From Acholeplasmatales bacterium (GTDB lineage: Bacteria; Bacillota_I; Bacilli_A; Izemoplasmatales; Hujiaoplasmataceae), in NCBI GenBank assembly GCA_003477305.1, contig DMTN01000025.1:10619-52676 (forward strand): 42,058 bases of DNA, read 5' to 3'. How positions within the stretch are numbered: position 1 is the first letter of the stretch; the number at the start of each line of letters is the position of its first letter. The notes under the pieces were generated by a model. The model ran no database searches. It had not been told where the DNA came from and saw only the letters and a list, made by a program, of their open reading frames with translations. Shown here in pieces: positions 1-8,218 of the stretch. The translations under genes and the position numbers were made by a program.

Positions 1-706
1 CGCCGATGACGGCGTATGCGGTCGGCCACGGACGGAAAGCCCGGACGTGGTCGAAGACGTTCTTCATCGACCCGTTGAAATCGATTTTCTCTTCCTCGGC
101 TTTGATGTTGTAGGCGAAGGTGACTTTCGACTCATCCTGCGGGACGCCGTGCAGCGTGCCGTCAAACACCTTGGGAAGCGTCGCAAGCAACAGATCGCGA
201 CCAAGGATGCCGAGTTTCGCTTCGATCGTGCCGACGTCGTCGGCATCGAGGATCGGGATCGCGGCTTGGGAAAGGATGGTGCCGGCGTCCATCTTCGCGG
301 CCATCTCCATCACCGTGACGCCGGTTTCGGCGTCGCCCGCGGCGATTGCCCGGTGCATCGGTGCGCCGCCGCGGTACTTCGGTAAAAGCGAGGCGTGGAC
401 ATTGATCGATTTGAACTTCGGCGCGTTCAAGACGACGTCTGGAATCATCTGCCCGAAGGCGGCGACGACGATGAGTTCGGGCCGGACGGCGAGGACCGAC
501 TGGTGATCCTTCTTGATGCGCTCCGGCTGGAAGACGGGAATGCCGAGCGCAAGCGCGGCTTTTTTGACGGGGGATGCCTCAAGCACCTGATGGCGGCCGA
601 CCGGACGGTCGGGCTGGGTCACGACGAGCGACACGTCGTATTGCTGGATCAATCCTTCGAGGATCGGCACCGCGAAATCCATGGTACCCATGAAGACGAT
701 ATTCAT
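1..706 (-). CDS. fmt: Methionyl-tRNA formyltransferase (3' part cut off by window edge)
   Basis: Cytosolic enzyme that formylates initiator Met-tRNA using 10-formyl-tetrahydrofolate. The 235 visible codons begin MNIVFMGTMDFAVPILEG, the classic Fmt opening, and carry the family motif SLLPKYRGGAP followed by the GDAETGVTVM stretch near residues 110-135. The C-terminal tRNA-binding domain is only entered, because the gene runs off position 1. The ATG at 706 is preceded by AGGAGG with 8 nt spacing, and this ribosome site overlaps the stop codon of priA, so the two genes are an operon with 12 nt between them. priA-fmt order is common in Firmicutes. Identification is secure; the end is simply not in the window. 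Confidence 0.95.
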   Translation of the reverse strand, partial: MNIVFMGTMDFAVPILEGLIQQYDVSLVVTQPDRPVGRHQVLEASPVKKAALALGIPVFQPERIKKDHQSVLAVRPELIVVAAFGQMIPDVVLNAPKFKSINVHASLLPKYRGGAPMHRAIAAGDAETGVTVMEMAAKMDAGTILSQAAIPILDADDVGTIEAKLGILGRDLLLATLPKVFDGTLHGVPQDESKVTFAYNIKAEEEKIDFNGSMKNVFDHVRAFRPWPTAYAVIG

Positions 707-718
707 CGGGGGTTCCTC

Positions 719-3064
719 CTACATCGGGCTCTTGTCGACGTTGACATAAATGGCGTCCGCGGAATATTTCTCGACGGTTTCGAAGAGAAGGTCGTCAAGC
801 GCGGGTTCATTGCGGTATTTGATGAGAATCTGACAGCTGTACTTGTTGCGGATACGGGCGACCTGGGGAAGCACCGGGCCGAGCACGACGGCTTCCGGGG
901 AGAGCGTGGTCCGGAACGTTTTGGCGATTTCCTTGCCGCGAATGAAGATGTCGCGGACGTTTTCACCGGATAGGACGATTTCCGCGAGGTAATAAAACGG
1001 AATGTACTTGGCGAGTTTGCGAAGCGACATCTCGTAATGGTAGAATCCCAGATAATCGTTGGCGACGGCGTAGCGAAGCGCGTAATGTCCCGGGTTGAAG
1101 GCCTGTACGACGACCTTGCCGGAAAGATCGCTCCGACCGGCGCGGCCGGACACCTGCATGATCAGCTGAAAGGTCTGCTCGGGGGCGCGGAAGTCGGGAC
1201 GATAGAGGCTGCCGTCTGCCTGGATGATGCCGACGAGGGTGACGCGCGGAAAGTCGAGACCTTTTGCGATCATTTGCGTTCCGAGCAGAATGTCGCCTTC
1301 CGCTTCAAATTCGTTCAGGAGTTTCTCATGCGCGTTTTTCAGCCGTGTGGTGTCGTTGTCCATGCGGACGATTCGCGCCGTCGGAAAAAACCCGCGGATT
1401 TCTTCTTCGATCCGCTGCGTTCCGGTTCCCATGTACTGGAGGCCTTCGCCGCCGCATTTCGGACACTTGCGGACGACGTCTTGCTTGTGCCCGCAGTAAT
1501 GGCATTTGAGCGAATGGTCGGTTTCGTGGTAGGTAAGCGAGATGTCGCAGTTGGGGCATTGGATCACGTGACCGCAGTCGCGGCAGATGACAAACGTATG
1601 ATAGCCGCGGCGGTTCAACAACAGGATGACCTGTTCTTTGCGTTCGAGACGAAGTCCGATTTCGTTCTTCAACAGTTCGGAGAACGACCCCGGATTGCCC
1701 TTCTTGAATTCGTTCTTCATGTCGACGACTTCGACTTCGGGAATCTTTGCGTTCTGCGCCCGCTCCGGCAACTCGAGCAGTTTGAAATAGCCGCGCTTGA
1801 CGCGGGCATAGGTCTCGATGTTGGGCGTCGCGGATCCGAGGACGATCGGCGCGTGGCACGTTTCGGCGCGCCGGACAGCGACGTCGAGAGCATAGTATTT
1901 CGGCATCTCATCTTGTTTGTATGTCGATTCGTGACATTCGTCGATGACGATCAATCCAAGATTGGTAAAGGGCGCGAATACGGCACTTCTCGCCCCGATG
2001 ACGATCGACGCTTCCTTGCGGATGATCTTCCGCCACTCATCGTATTTCTCGCCGATCGAGAGCGCGGAGTGGAGCACCGCGACACGGTCGTGGAAACGAC
2101 CTTTGAAGCGGTTGACCATCATCGGCGTGAGGGCGATTTCAGGAACGAGAAAGATGACTTCCTGACCCCTTCTAAGGACTTCTTCAATCACGGACAGATA
2201 CACTTCGGTCTTACCGGATCCGGTCACGCCGTGCAACAGAAACGTCGTTCCGGTACCCAGTGCGCCGACGATTTCATCGCGGGCGAACTGTTGTTTCGGA
2301 TTCAGCACGACGCGCTTGTCGACGTCCGGCTTGAGCGAGACGACATCGCGGTAGATCTCGCGGTCGAAGACGGAGACGACGTTCTTCTTTTCAAGCGTCC
2401 GCACGACCGATTCGGTCAGCTGGAGGGTTTCGAGCATCCCCGCCATGACCGCGGTGCGATCCGCTTGTTTTTTGAGATGATCGATGACGGCGAGATGCTT
2501 TTCGGTCTTGGCGATGTGGTTGGCGTCGACGAGTTTCACGCATCGGACCGACTGCGCCCGGTTTTTCGAGCGGATGTCGTATCCCTGCCGGATCGCGTCG
2601 AGCCGGACTGCTTTCTTGATGTCGGCAGCGTAGGGAGCAAGCGATTTGTCTAGTAGAATTTCCGATTTCCCGGCGAACAACGGCTTCAACGAGGAGGGTA
2701 GTCGAATTTCATTTTGAAGGGTGAATTTCGGTGTATAGACGGCTTTCAGCGCCGCAGGAAGCATCGTTTCCAGAACGCGAATCAACGTCGAGGTGGTGTC
2801 GATTGCGATTTTCTTCGCAAGCTCGATCAGTTCCGGCGTCAGGTAGGGTTCAATATCGAGCACGAGCGACACGGGCTTCAGTTCCTTCGGATAATCGGAC
2901 ACATCGGAGAGTTCAAGACAGAATCCCATCGTTTCGCGCGAGCCGAAAGGAACGATCACGCGCATGCCGATTTCCAGGACGTCCGCCAATTCCGGAGGAA
3001 CCGCATAGTCGAACAGGCGGTCGACCGCCTTTGCGGGGACGTCGACCAGAATTTTGGCGATCAT
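719..3064 (-). CDS. priA: Primosomal replication-restart helicase PriA
   Basis: Superfamily 2 DNA helicase that reloads the replisome at stalled forks. Starting at MIAKILVDVPAKAVDRLFDY gives 781 residues, a normal length. An N-terminal DNA-binding domain is followed by Walker A GVTGSGKTE (about 277), the DEAH-type box VIDECHE (about 372), a zinc region with four CxxC pairs (about 490-540) and the C-terminal helicase motif with GRAGR. The reading frame is open 50 codons further upstream, but that extension is not PriA-like and reaches past the promoter -10 at 3088-3093. Two ATGs compete: 3070 sits too close to GGAGG (2 nt), while 3064 has 8 nt spacing and the conserved N terminus, so I chose 3064. 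It is the first gene of an operon with fmt. Confidence 0.96.
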   Translation of the reverse strand: MIAKILVDVPAKAVDRLFDYAVPPELADVLEIGMRVIVPFGSRETMGFCLELSDVSDYPKELKPVSLVLDIEPYLTPELIELAKKIAIDTTSTLIRVLETMLPAALKAVYTPKFTLQNEIRLPSSLKPLFAGKSEILLDKSLAPYAADIKKAVRLDAIRQGYDIRSKNRAQSVRCVKLVDANHIAKTEKHLAVIDHLKKQADRTAVMAGMLETLQLTESVVRTLEKKNVVSVFDREIYRDVVSLKPDVDKRVVLNPKQQFARDEIVGALGTGTTFLLHGVTGSGKTEVYLSVIEEVLRRGQEVIFLVPEIALTPMMVNRFKGRFHDRVAVLHSALSIGEKYDEWRKIIRKEASIVIGARSAVFAPFTNLGLIVIDECHESTYKQDEMPKYYALDVAVRRAETCHAPIVLGSATPNIETYARVKRGYFKLLELPERAQNAKIPEVEVVDMKNEFKKGNPGSFSELLKNEIGLRLERKEQVILLLNRRGYHTFVICRDCGHVIQCPNCDISLTYHETDHSLKCHYCGHKQDVVRKCPKCGGEGLQYMGTGTQRIEEEIRGFFPTARIVRMDNDTTRLKNAHEKLLNEFEAEGDILLGTQMIAKGLDFPRVTLVGIIQADGSLYRPDFRAPEQTFQLIMQVSGRAGRSDLSGKVVVQAFNPGHYALRYAVANDYLGFYHYEMSLRKLAKYIPFYYLAEIVLSGENVRDIFIRGKEIAKTFRTTLSPEAVVLGPVLPQVARIRNKYSCQILIKYRNEPALDDLLFETVEKYSADAIYVNVDKSPM

Positions 3065-3087
3065 GCGCATCACCTCCCGCCTTGAAT

Positions 3088-3096
3088 AGTATATCA
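3088..3096 (-). promoter_or_regulatory. Extended -10 promoter of priA-fmt
   Basis: On the minus strand the sequence reads TGATATACT, an extended -10 (TGN plus TATACT). No convincing -35 is present 16-18 nt upstream. The predicted start point near 3081 would leave a leader of only about 17 nt that contains the GGGAGG ribosome site. It is divergent from the rnjA promoter. Confidence 0.55.
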
Positions 3097-3169
3097 TACC
3101 GGGGAACGATATGAAAGAAGGCATCGATGCGCGCGTCCCCGTCCATCCGTTGAAAATTGGGTCTTTCGT

Positions 3170-3198
3170 TTGCATATCGAGCCCGTTTTGAGTATAAT
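3170..3198 (+). promoter_or_regulatory. Sigma-A type promoter of rnjA
   Basis: TTGCAT (3170-3175), a 17 nt spacer, then a perfect TATAAT (3193-3198). The -35 is weak but the -10 and spacing are ideal. The predicted start is near 3205, giving a leader of about 45 nt. Confidence 0.6.
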
Positions 3199-3249
3199 AG
3201 ATGTAACTTAACATCCATTCCGGAATAAAGAAAGGATTTCATCCAAACC

Positions 3250-4929
3250 ATGCAAAACCCGTTGTTTCAACGCACCGAAGTCGGGATTTTCGCACTCGGG
3301 GGTCTGGGCGAAGTCGGCAAAAACATGTATTGCGTCGAATACGGCGACGATCTCATCATCATCGATTCCGGGCTTTTGTTCCCGGACGAATATTTGATGG
3401 GCATCGACTATGTCATCCCCGACTACACCTACCTGATCGAAAACCAGGACAAAATCAGAGGACTTTTCCTCACGCACGGTCATGAAGACCATATCGGCGG
3501 AATCCCTTTCCTGCTCAAGCAGGTCAGGATTCCCGCCATTTATGCGTCCGGCCTCGCCGTCGGCCTGATCAAGAAGAAACTCGAAGAACATCGCGGCGTC
3601 AACGCGAAGATCATCGAGTACGTCGAATCGTCGGTATTTCGCTTTGCCTTCATGGAAATCGGCTTCTTCCGCACGAACCACTCGATCCCCGACTCCTTTG
3701 GCATCACGATCAAGACACCGTCCGGCACGATCGTCCACACCGGTGACTTCAAGTTCGACTTCACCCCGACCTTCTTGGATGCCAACTATCAAAAGATGGC
3801 GCGGATCGGCGAACAAGGCGTACTCTGCCTTCTGTCCGACTCGACCAACGCCGAACTTGAGGATTTCACCGCTTCCGAACGTGTCGTCGCCCAGACGATC
3901 CACGATCTTTTCAAAAAGATCGAAGGCCGCGTCATCATCTCCACGTTCGCCAGTAACGTCCACCGTATCCAGCAGATCGTCGACGCTTCGGTCCAGACGA
4001 ACCGGAAGGTCGCCGTCTTCGGACGATCGATGGAATCGACGATCGAAGTCGGAACCGAAATGAAATACATCAAAGCGCCGGAAGGAACCTTCATCTTCGG
4101 ACGAAGCATGTCCTCGATCAACCGCCGCAACCTGACGATCCTCTGCACCGGATCGCAGGGCGAGCCGCTCTCCGCCCTTACCCGCATCGCCTCCGGATCG
4201 CATAAACAGATCAGCCTGATTCCGGGCGACACGGTCGTCCTTTCCGCTTCGCCGATCCCCGGCAACCAGGAATCGGTGAACAAGACGATCAACCTCCTGT
4301 ATAAGAATGGTGCGACGGTCATCACCCAGTCGCCGTTCGCCGACGTCCATGCGTCCGGCCACGGCGGACAGAACGAGTTGAAACTCATGCTCAAGTTGAT
4401 GAAGCCGAAGTTTTTCATGCCGATCCACGGCGAATACCGGATGCTCATGAAGCACGCCGAGCTCGGTTCCGACTGCGGTGTTCCCAAGGCGAACATCTTC
4501 ATCATGGACAATGGCGATGTCCTCGCCGTCTCGCCCGAAGGTGCGCATATCGTCGGCAAGGTCCATGCGGCGGACGTCTACGTCGATGGTGCGGCGATCG
4601 GCGAAATCGGATCGCAGGTGATCAAGGATCGCCGCGAACTCTCGGAAGACGGACTCCTCTCGGTCGTCATGACGATCAATCAGGACCGCAAGGAAGTCAT
4701 CTGCGTCCCCACCGTGATTTCGAAGGGTTTCATTTTCATGAAGGACAACGACCAGATGGTGAAGAAACTTCAGGAGCTTGCGCTCGATGTCACCGACCGC
4801 TATCTCGCCGTCGGCAAGAAAATCAACATCGGCGGGATGAAGAGCGATCTCGTCAAAACCCTCGGCAAGTACCTGCAGGACAAGACCAACCGCACGCCGA
4901 TGATCATGCCCGTCATCATGGTACTATAA
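3250..4929 (+). CDS. rnjA: Ribonuclease J
   Basis: Metallo-beta-lactamase/beta-CASP ribonuclease with 5'-3' exonuclease and endonuclease activity, central to mRNA turnover and rRNA maturation in Firmicutes. It is 559 residues, the usual size. The zinc-binding HGHEDH motif lies at residues 76-81, the HTGDFKFD motif follows at about 162-169, and the beta-CASP part contains FGRSM and the HASGHGGQ and MPIHGEYRM motifs. It is transcribed alone, away from priA, and ends in a bidirectional hairpin shared with the exonuclease gene. The best ribosome-site match, AAAGGA, is 13 nt from the ATG, longer than ideal, and there is no better in-frame start. If the genome encodes only one RNase J it is probably the J1 type; paralogues cannot be judged here. 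Confidence 0.96.
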   Translation: MQNPLFQRTEVGIFALGGLGEVGKNMYCVEYGDDLIIIDSGLLFPDEYLMGIDYVIPDYTYLIENQDKIRGLFLTHGHEDHIGGIPFLLKQVRIPAIYASGLAVGLIKKKLEEHRGVNAKIIEYVESSVFRFAFMEIGFFRTNHSIPDSFGITIKTPSGTIVHTGDFKFDFTPTFLDANYQKMARIGEQGVLCLLSDSTNAELEDFTASERVVAQTIHDLFKKIEGRVIISTFASNVHRIQQIVDASVQTNRKVAVFGRSMESTIEVGTEMKYIKAPEGTFIFGRSMSSINRRNLTILCTGSQGEPLSALTRIASGSHKQISLIPGDTVVLSASPIPGNQESVNKTINLLYKNGATVITQSPFADVHASGHGGQNELKLMLKLMKPKFFMPIHGEYRMLMKHAELGSDCGVPKANIFIMDNGDVLAVSPEGAHIVGKVHAADVYVDGAAIGEIGSQVIKDRRELSEDGLLSVVMTINQDRKEVICVPTVISKGFIFMKDNDQMVKKLQELALDVTDRYLAVGKKINIGGMKSDLVKTLGKYLQDKTNRTPMIMPVIMVL

Positions 4930-4932
4930 AAC

Positions 4933-4973
4933 AAAAACGCGAGATTCGGACGATTCCGAATCTCGCGTTTTTT
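4933..4973. terminator. Bidirectional intrinsic terminator between rnjA and the exonuclease gene
   Basis: Perfect stem with arms CGCGAGATTCGGA and TCCGAATCTCGCG around a CGAT loop (4951-4954), flanked by an A-run on the left and a T-run on the right, so it can stop transcripts from both convergent genes. Its right flank overlaps the stop codon of the minus-strand exonuclease gene. Confidence 0.9.
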
Positions 4974-5970
4974 ATGAAGCCGTCGGCATGGCGGCGGCGA
5001 CGACCGGTGCGGTCGCTTCGGTCGGACCGGCGGACGCCGGTTCGGCGGTTTTGACAGGGGCGGGTTCCACGGGTTTCACGGGAGCCGGTTCGGGATTCTT
5101 GAAACAGATATCCGAATCGCCGTTGCAGACCTTTTTGAAGCCGTCGAAGACGATTCTCGTGACGGTTGCGTCTTCCAGCGCATCGTGAGCCTGCTTCTCC
5201 GGGTCGACGTCCGCGTACACCTTGTAGGCGTTGAAGAGTCCGACGTCGTTCTTGAGGCCGAAATAGTTCTTGTGGAGTTTCAGCAGGTCGACGAACTGGG
5301 CTTTCTTGGTGATGTCCGGAAGACGATGGTAGAGCGCCGCCTTGCGGAGTTCGATGATGTCGTTCTGTCCCCAGACGACGATCATCGGCCGGAAGAGCGT
5401 GACGATCTGGTCGAGCTGGTCGTGGAATTCCGGGAATTCGACGCCGTTGTTGATGGCGGACTGCGTGATCTTCAAAAACTTGCGGGTGCGGTCGGTGATC
5501 TCCGGGAACATGAATGGTTTGATGAAGGTGGAGTGCTGCTCGATGATGTTTCCGGCATCGTCGCAGAGGATCATACCGCACTGGATCAGTTCCGACAGGA
5601 AGTCGGGATTGTATTTGAACGGCGGCATCGACATCTCGAAGTCGACGAACAGTTTCGGTTTGCGGGAGTTGATGAGAGTACGAATCCCGCTTCTGATCAG
5701 ATTGGCGTCGAAGAAAACTCTGGGCGTCGCGCCGTGCGGCAGCATGATCTTGTCGACTTTTTCGACAAATCGGGCCTCTACGCCGCGCAGTTTCCGCGGC
5801 ACGTCGGCGACCGTCATCCAAACGAAGACGCCTTCGCCGAGATACTGAAGGAAGGACGCGAACATCCCCTTGCCCATGTAATAGAATTCGATTCGCGTGC
5901 CACGCTTCAGCGTGACGACACGAACTTCCTCATAGACCGCATGCAAGCGGCCGAATACGGTTTGCGACAT
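4972..5970 (-). CDS. DEDDh 3'-5' exonuclease with extra N-terminal region and Pro/Ala tail
   Basis: Predicted nuclease of the DnaQ/KapD superfamily. The catalytic set is visible: FVDFEM with D110 and E112 (Exo I), WGQND with D204 (Exo II) and HDALEDA with H262 and D267 (Exo III, DEDDh type). About 100 residues precede the nuclease fold and I do not recognise them. The last 40 residues are a low-complexity Pro/Ala/Glu/Val tail (EPAPVKPVEPAPVKTAEP). A GTG at 5979 opens the same frame, but it lies inside the AGGTGA ribosome site that serves the ATG at 5970, so 5970 is preferred (332 aa). It is monocistronic, convergent with rnjA. The substrate could be RNA or DNA; proximity to rnjA does not decide it. 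Confidence 0.8.
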   Translation of the reverse strand: MSQTVFGRLHAVYEEVRVVTLKRGTRIEFYYMGKGMFASFLQYLGEGVFVWMTVADVPRKLRGVEARFVEKVDKIMLPHGATPRVFFDANLIRSGIRTLINSRKPKLFVDFEMSMPPFKYNPDFLSELIQCGMILCDDAGNIIEQHSTFIKPFMFPEITDRTRKFLKITQSAINNGVEFPEFHDQLDQIVTLFRPMIVVWGQNDIIELRKAALYHRLPDITKKAQFVDLLKLHKNYFGLKNDVGLFNAYKVYADVDPEKQAHDALEDATVTRIVFDGFKKVCNGDSDICFKNPEPAPVKPVEPAPVKTAEPASAGPTEATAPVVAAAMPTAS

Positions 5971-5988
5971 AAAAATCACCTAGATTAC

Positions 5989-5997
5989 ATTTTACCA
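5989..5997 (-). promoter_or_regulatory. Extended -10 promoter of the exonuclease gene
   Basis: Minus strand reads TGGTAAAAT, an extended -10. The predicted start near 5982 puts the AGGTGA ribosome site at the very 5' end of the mRNA, with a leader of about 12 nt. Confidence 0.45.
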
Positions 5998-6006
5998 CAG
6001 AATCTG

Positions 6007-6036
6007 GCGGACCGCGAAAAAAAATCGCGTCCGCCG
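6007..6036. repeat. Inverted repeat with an eight-T loop after uvrC
   Basis: Downstream of uvrC the minus strand can pair GGCGGACGCGA with TCGCGGTCCGCC (one bulged base) around a loop of eight T residues. The T-run lies in the loop rather than after the stem, so it is not a textbook terminator, although it is the only structure where uvrC transcription should end. Confidence 0.5.
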
Positions 6037-6037
6037 G

Positions 6038-7807
6038 TCATTTGTGCTGGGCGAGCGCGATTCTGATGTTCCCGATTGCTTCCTTCGTCAGTCCGACGGC
6101 GTGCAGTTCCTCATCGGATGCGTTCCGAATGTTCTCAATCGTTTTGAATTTCTCGAGCAGTTTCGTCTTCGACGCTTTTCCGATCTTCGGGATCGCGTCG
6201 AGGATCGACGCATAGATCTGCTTCGACTGCTTCTCGTGGTGATACGTGATCGCGAAGCGGTGGGCTTCCTCCTGGATCTTGTTCAAGAGCACGTAAAGCG
6301 GAGCGTGGCGGTCAAGCGGAATCTCCGCCTCGTCGAGGCCGATGATCGCATCGGTCTTGTGGAAGGAATCCTTCTTGAGGCCGATCACGGGCAGGTCGAG
6401 ATAGAGTGCGGCGAGCGTCTCCTTGCAAGCGCGGACCTGGGTGATCCCGCCGTCCATGATGACGAGGTCGGGTCGGTCCGCGGCACCCGTCATCAGCATC
6501 TTCTGATACCGGCGATAGACGATTTCCTTCATCGCGCCGGGGTCGTCGCCCTTCGCGGCGGTCTTGATCTGGTATTTGCGGTAGCTTTTCTTGTCGGGAT
6601 TCCCGTCGGTGAAGACGACCATCGCCGAGACCGGATTGGTGCCCATCGTATGCGAGTTGTCGAAGCATTCGATCCGTTTCGGCGCGGCGATGCCGAGAAG
6701 ATCGCCGAGCGCGGTTGCGGCGCCGACCGTCTTCGCGTATTTCTTCAAGTGCTGATCGAGGCTGTTCGCAAGATGGATCGTCGCGTTTTCGGCGGCCATC
6801 TGGGCGAATTTGAGCTTGTTTCCGCGGACCGGGATCTTCGCCGCATCGCCGAGCGCCGGTTTGAGGAAAGCGAGGTCGGTGCCCTTGGGAAGCAGTACTT
6901 CCGCGGGAGCCGGATGCTTGGCGTAAAAACGGGCGACGAAATCGAGGAACGCGTCTTCGGGGGTTTCGAGATAGTCGACGATTTCCGAATCGCTCATCAC
7001 GATGCGCCCCTTGCGCATGAAGACGATCGTGACCGCCAAATGCGCGTCGTCGGCCGCGAAAGCGACGGCGTCGCGGTCGAGGAGGTCGGAAAACATCACC
7101 TGCTGCCGCTCGGTCGTCTTCACGACGGCGGCGATCAGATCCTTGTATTCCTTCGCTTTCTCGTATTCCATTTTTTCGGCGTGGTCGGCCATCTTCTGAC
7201 GGAGATCTTTGAGCAGATCCTGATCGTTTCCATTCAGGAATTTGACGATGTCGGAAATGATCGCTTCGTTAGTTTCCACGGAGACCGGATGGACGCACGG
7301 ACCGAGACACTGTCCCATATGGTAATACAGACAGACTTTTTTCGGAAGGACGTCGCACTTCCGGAGCGGAAAGATGCGATGGATCAAAAGCAGCGTCTCG
7401 CGCGCCGATCCGGAATCCGGATACGGTCCGAAGATGTTCTTTCGCTTCTTGTCGATCTTGCGCGTGATGACCACGCGCGGATATCGTTCTTTCGTGATTT
7501 CGATGTAGGGATAGGTCTTGTCGTCCATCAGCATGATGTTGTATTTCGGCCGATGCTCCTTGATGAGCGAGAGTTCGAGCAAAAACGCTTCGAGTTCGGT
7601 CTTGGTGACGATATACGTGAGGTCGTCGATCAACGACACGAGTTTCGTGGTTTTCAGGTCGTGCGAACCGATGAAATAGGTCTTCACGCGGTTCTTGAGA
7701 TTCTTGGCCTTCCCGACGTAGATGATCGCTCCGGTGGCGTCGCGCATCTGATAACTTCCCGGATGCTCGGGGAGCGTGGATAGTTTTCCGGCGAGGATCT
7801 CGTTCAT
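6038..7807 (-). CDS. uvrC: Excinuclease ABC subunit C
   Basis: Nucleotide-excision-repair nuclease that makes both incisions around a lesion bound by UvrAB. Residues 10-90 form the GIY-YIG domain (GSYQ and IYVGKAKNLKNRV), residues about 200-225 the UVR motif that contacts UvrB (EKMEYEKAKEYKDLI), then the RNase-H-like 3' nuclease (ECFDNSH, IMDGG) and a C-terminal helix-hairpin-helix (about 540-585). At 589 residues it is full length. The frame is open 28 codons upstream, but the true start is ATG 7807, with AGGAGG 7 nt before it, downstream of a TGTTATAAT promoter. It is transcribed on its own, separated from rbfA by a terminator. Confidence 0.97.
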   Translation of the reverse strand: MNEILAGKLSTLPEHPGSYQMRDATGAIIYVGKAKNLKNRVKTYFIGSHDLKTTKLVSLIDDLTYIVTKTELEAFLLELSLIKEHRPKYNIMLMDDKTYPYIEITKERYPRVVITRKIDKKRKNIFGPYPDSGSARETLLLIHRIFPLRKCDVLPKKVCLYYHMGQCLGPCVHPVSVETNEAIISDIVKFLNGNDQDLLKDLRQKMADHAEKMEYEKAKEYKDLIAAVVKTTERQQVMFSDLLDRDAVAFAADDAHLAVTIVFMRKGRIVMSDSEIVDYLETPEDAFLDFVARFYAKHPAPAEVLLPKGTDLAFLKPALGDAAKIPVRGNKLKFAQMAAENATIHLANSLDQHLKKYAKTVGAATALGDLLGIAAPKRIECFDNSHTMGTNPVSAMVVFTDGNPDKKSYRKYQIKTAAKGDDPGAMKEIVYRRYQKMLMTGAADRPDLVIMDGGITQVRACKETLAALYLDLPVIGLKKDSFHKTDAIIGLDEAEIPLDRHAPLYVLLNKIQEEAHRFAITYHHEKQSKQIYASILDAIPKIGKASKTKLLEKFKTIENIRNASDEELHAVGLTKEAIGNIRIALAQHK

Positions 7808-7828
7808 GCGATCGCCTCCTTTCCATCC

Positions 7829-7837
7829 ATTATAACA
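7829..7837 (-). promoter_or_regulatory. Extended -10 promoter of uvrC
   Basis: Minus strand reads TGTTATAAT: a perfect -10 with the TGN extension and no recognisable -35. The predicted start near 7822 leaves a leader of about 15 nt. Confidence 0.65.
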
Positions 7838-7852
7838 CAGGACGCGCTTCGG

Positions 7853-7882
7853 AAAAAAGGAAAACCCCGGATCGCTCCGGGG
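7853..7882 (-). terminator. Intrinsic terminator of the rimP-nusA-infB-rbfA operon
   Basis: Immediately after the rbfA stop the minus strand forms CCCCGG/CCGGGG around a six-base loop, followed by TTTTCCTTTTTT. Confidence 0.8.
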
Positions 7883-7887
7883 CCGCT

Positions 7888-8217
7888 TCATTTGATGGTG
7901 CGGATGATGCTGTCGATCTTCATGCCTTTTTCGTAGGTGTCGTCGTATTTGAAGATGAGTTCCGGGACCTTGCGCATCTGGACGCGAAGAGCGATCTGGT
8001 TCTTGATGTACCCGTTCGCGCGCTCGAGCGCATCCGCCACCCGTTTCTTCTCCTCGGGTTTGCCGTATACGGTGTAGTAGGCGTACATGTAGGAGAGTTC
8101 GTTGGTCACGCGGACGCCCGTGATCGTGATGAAGCCGAGGTCGTCCTTGACTTCGGTACGGATGATTTCGGAGAGTTCCCGCATCACCAGTGTTTCCAGA
8201 CGGTCGACCTTCGCCAT
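7888..8217 (-). CDS. rbfA: Ribosome-binding factor A
   Basis: Small KH-like protein (109 aa) that binds the pre-30S subunit and assists 16S rRNA 5'-end maturation. The sequence opens MAKVDRLETLVMRELSEII and contains GFITITGVRVTNELSYMYAY, the family's conserved core. It starts 1 nt after the infB stop (TGA-C-ATG), so it is probably translationally coupled, with its ribosome site AGGTGA inside the infB end. Last gene of the operon; a strong terminator follows at once. Confidence 0.95.
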   Translation of the reverse strand: MAKVDRLETLVMRELSEIIRTEVKDDLGFITITGVRVTNELSYMYAYYTVYGKPEEKKRVADALERANGYIKNQIALRVQMRKVPELIFKYDDTYEKGMKIDSIIRTIK

Positions 8218-8218
8218 G

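Noticed and set aside
1037..2653. Plus-strand frame of 538 codons opposite priA
   Set aside because: PriA with all helicase and zinc motifs occupies the minus strand.
3208..4566. Minus-strand frame of 452 codons opposite rnjA
   Set aside because: RNase J with its metal-binding motifs occupies the plus strand; this is a shadow.
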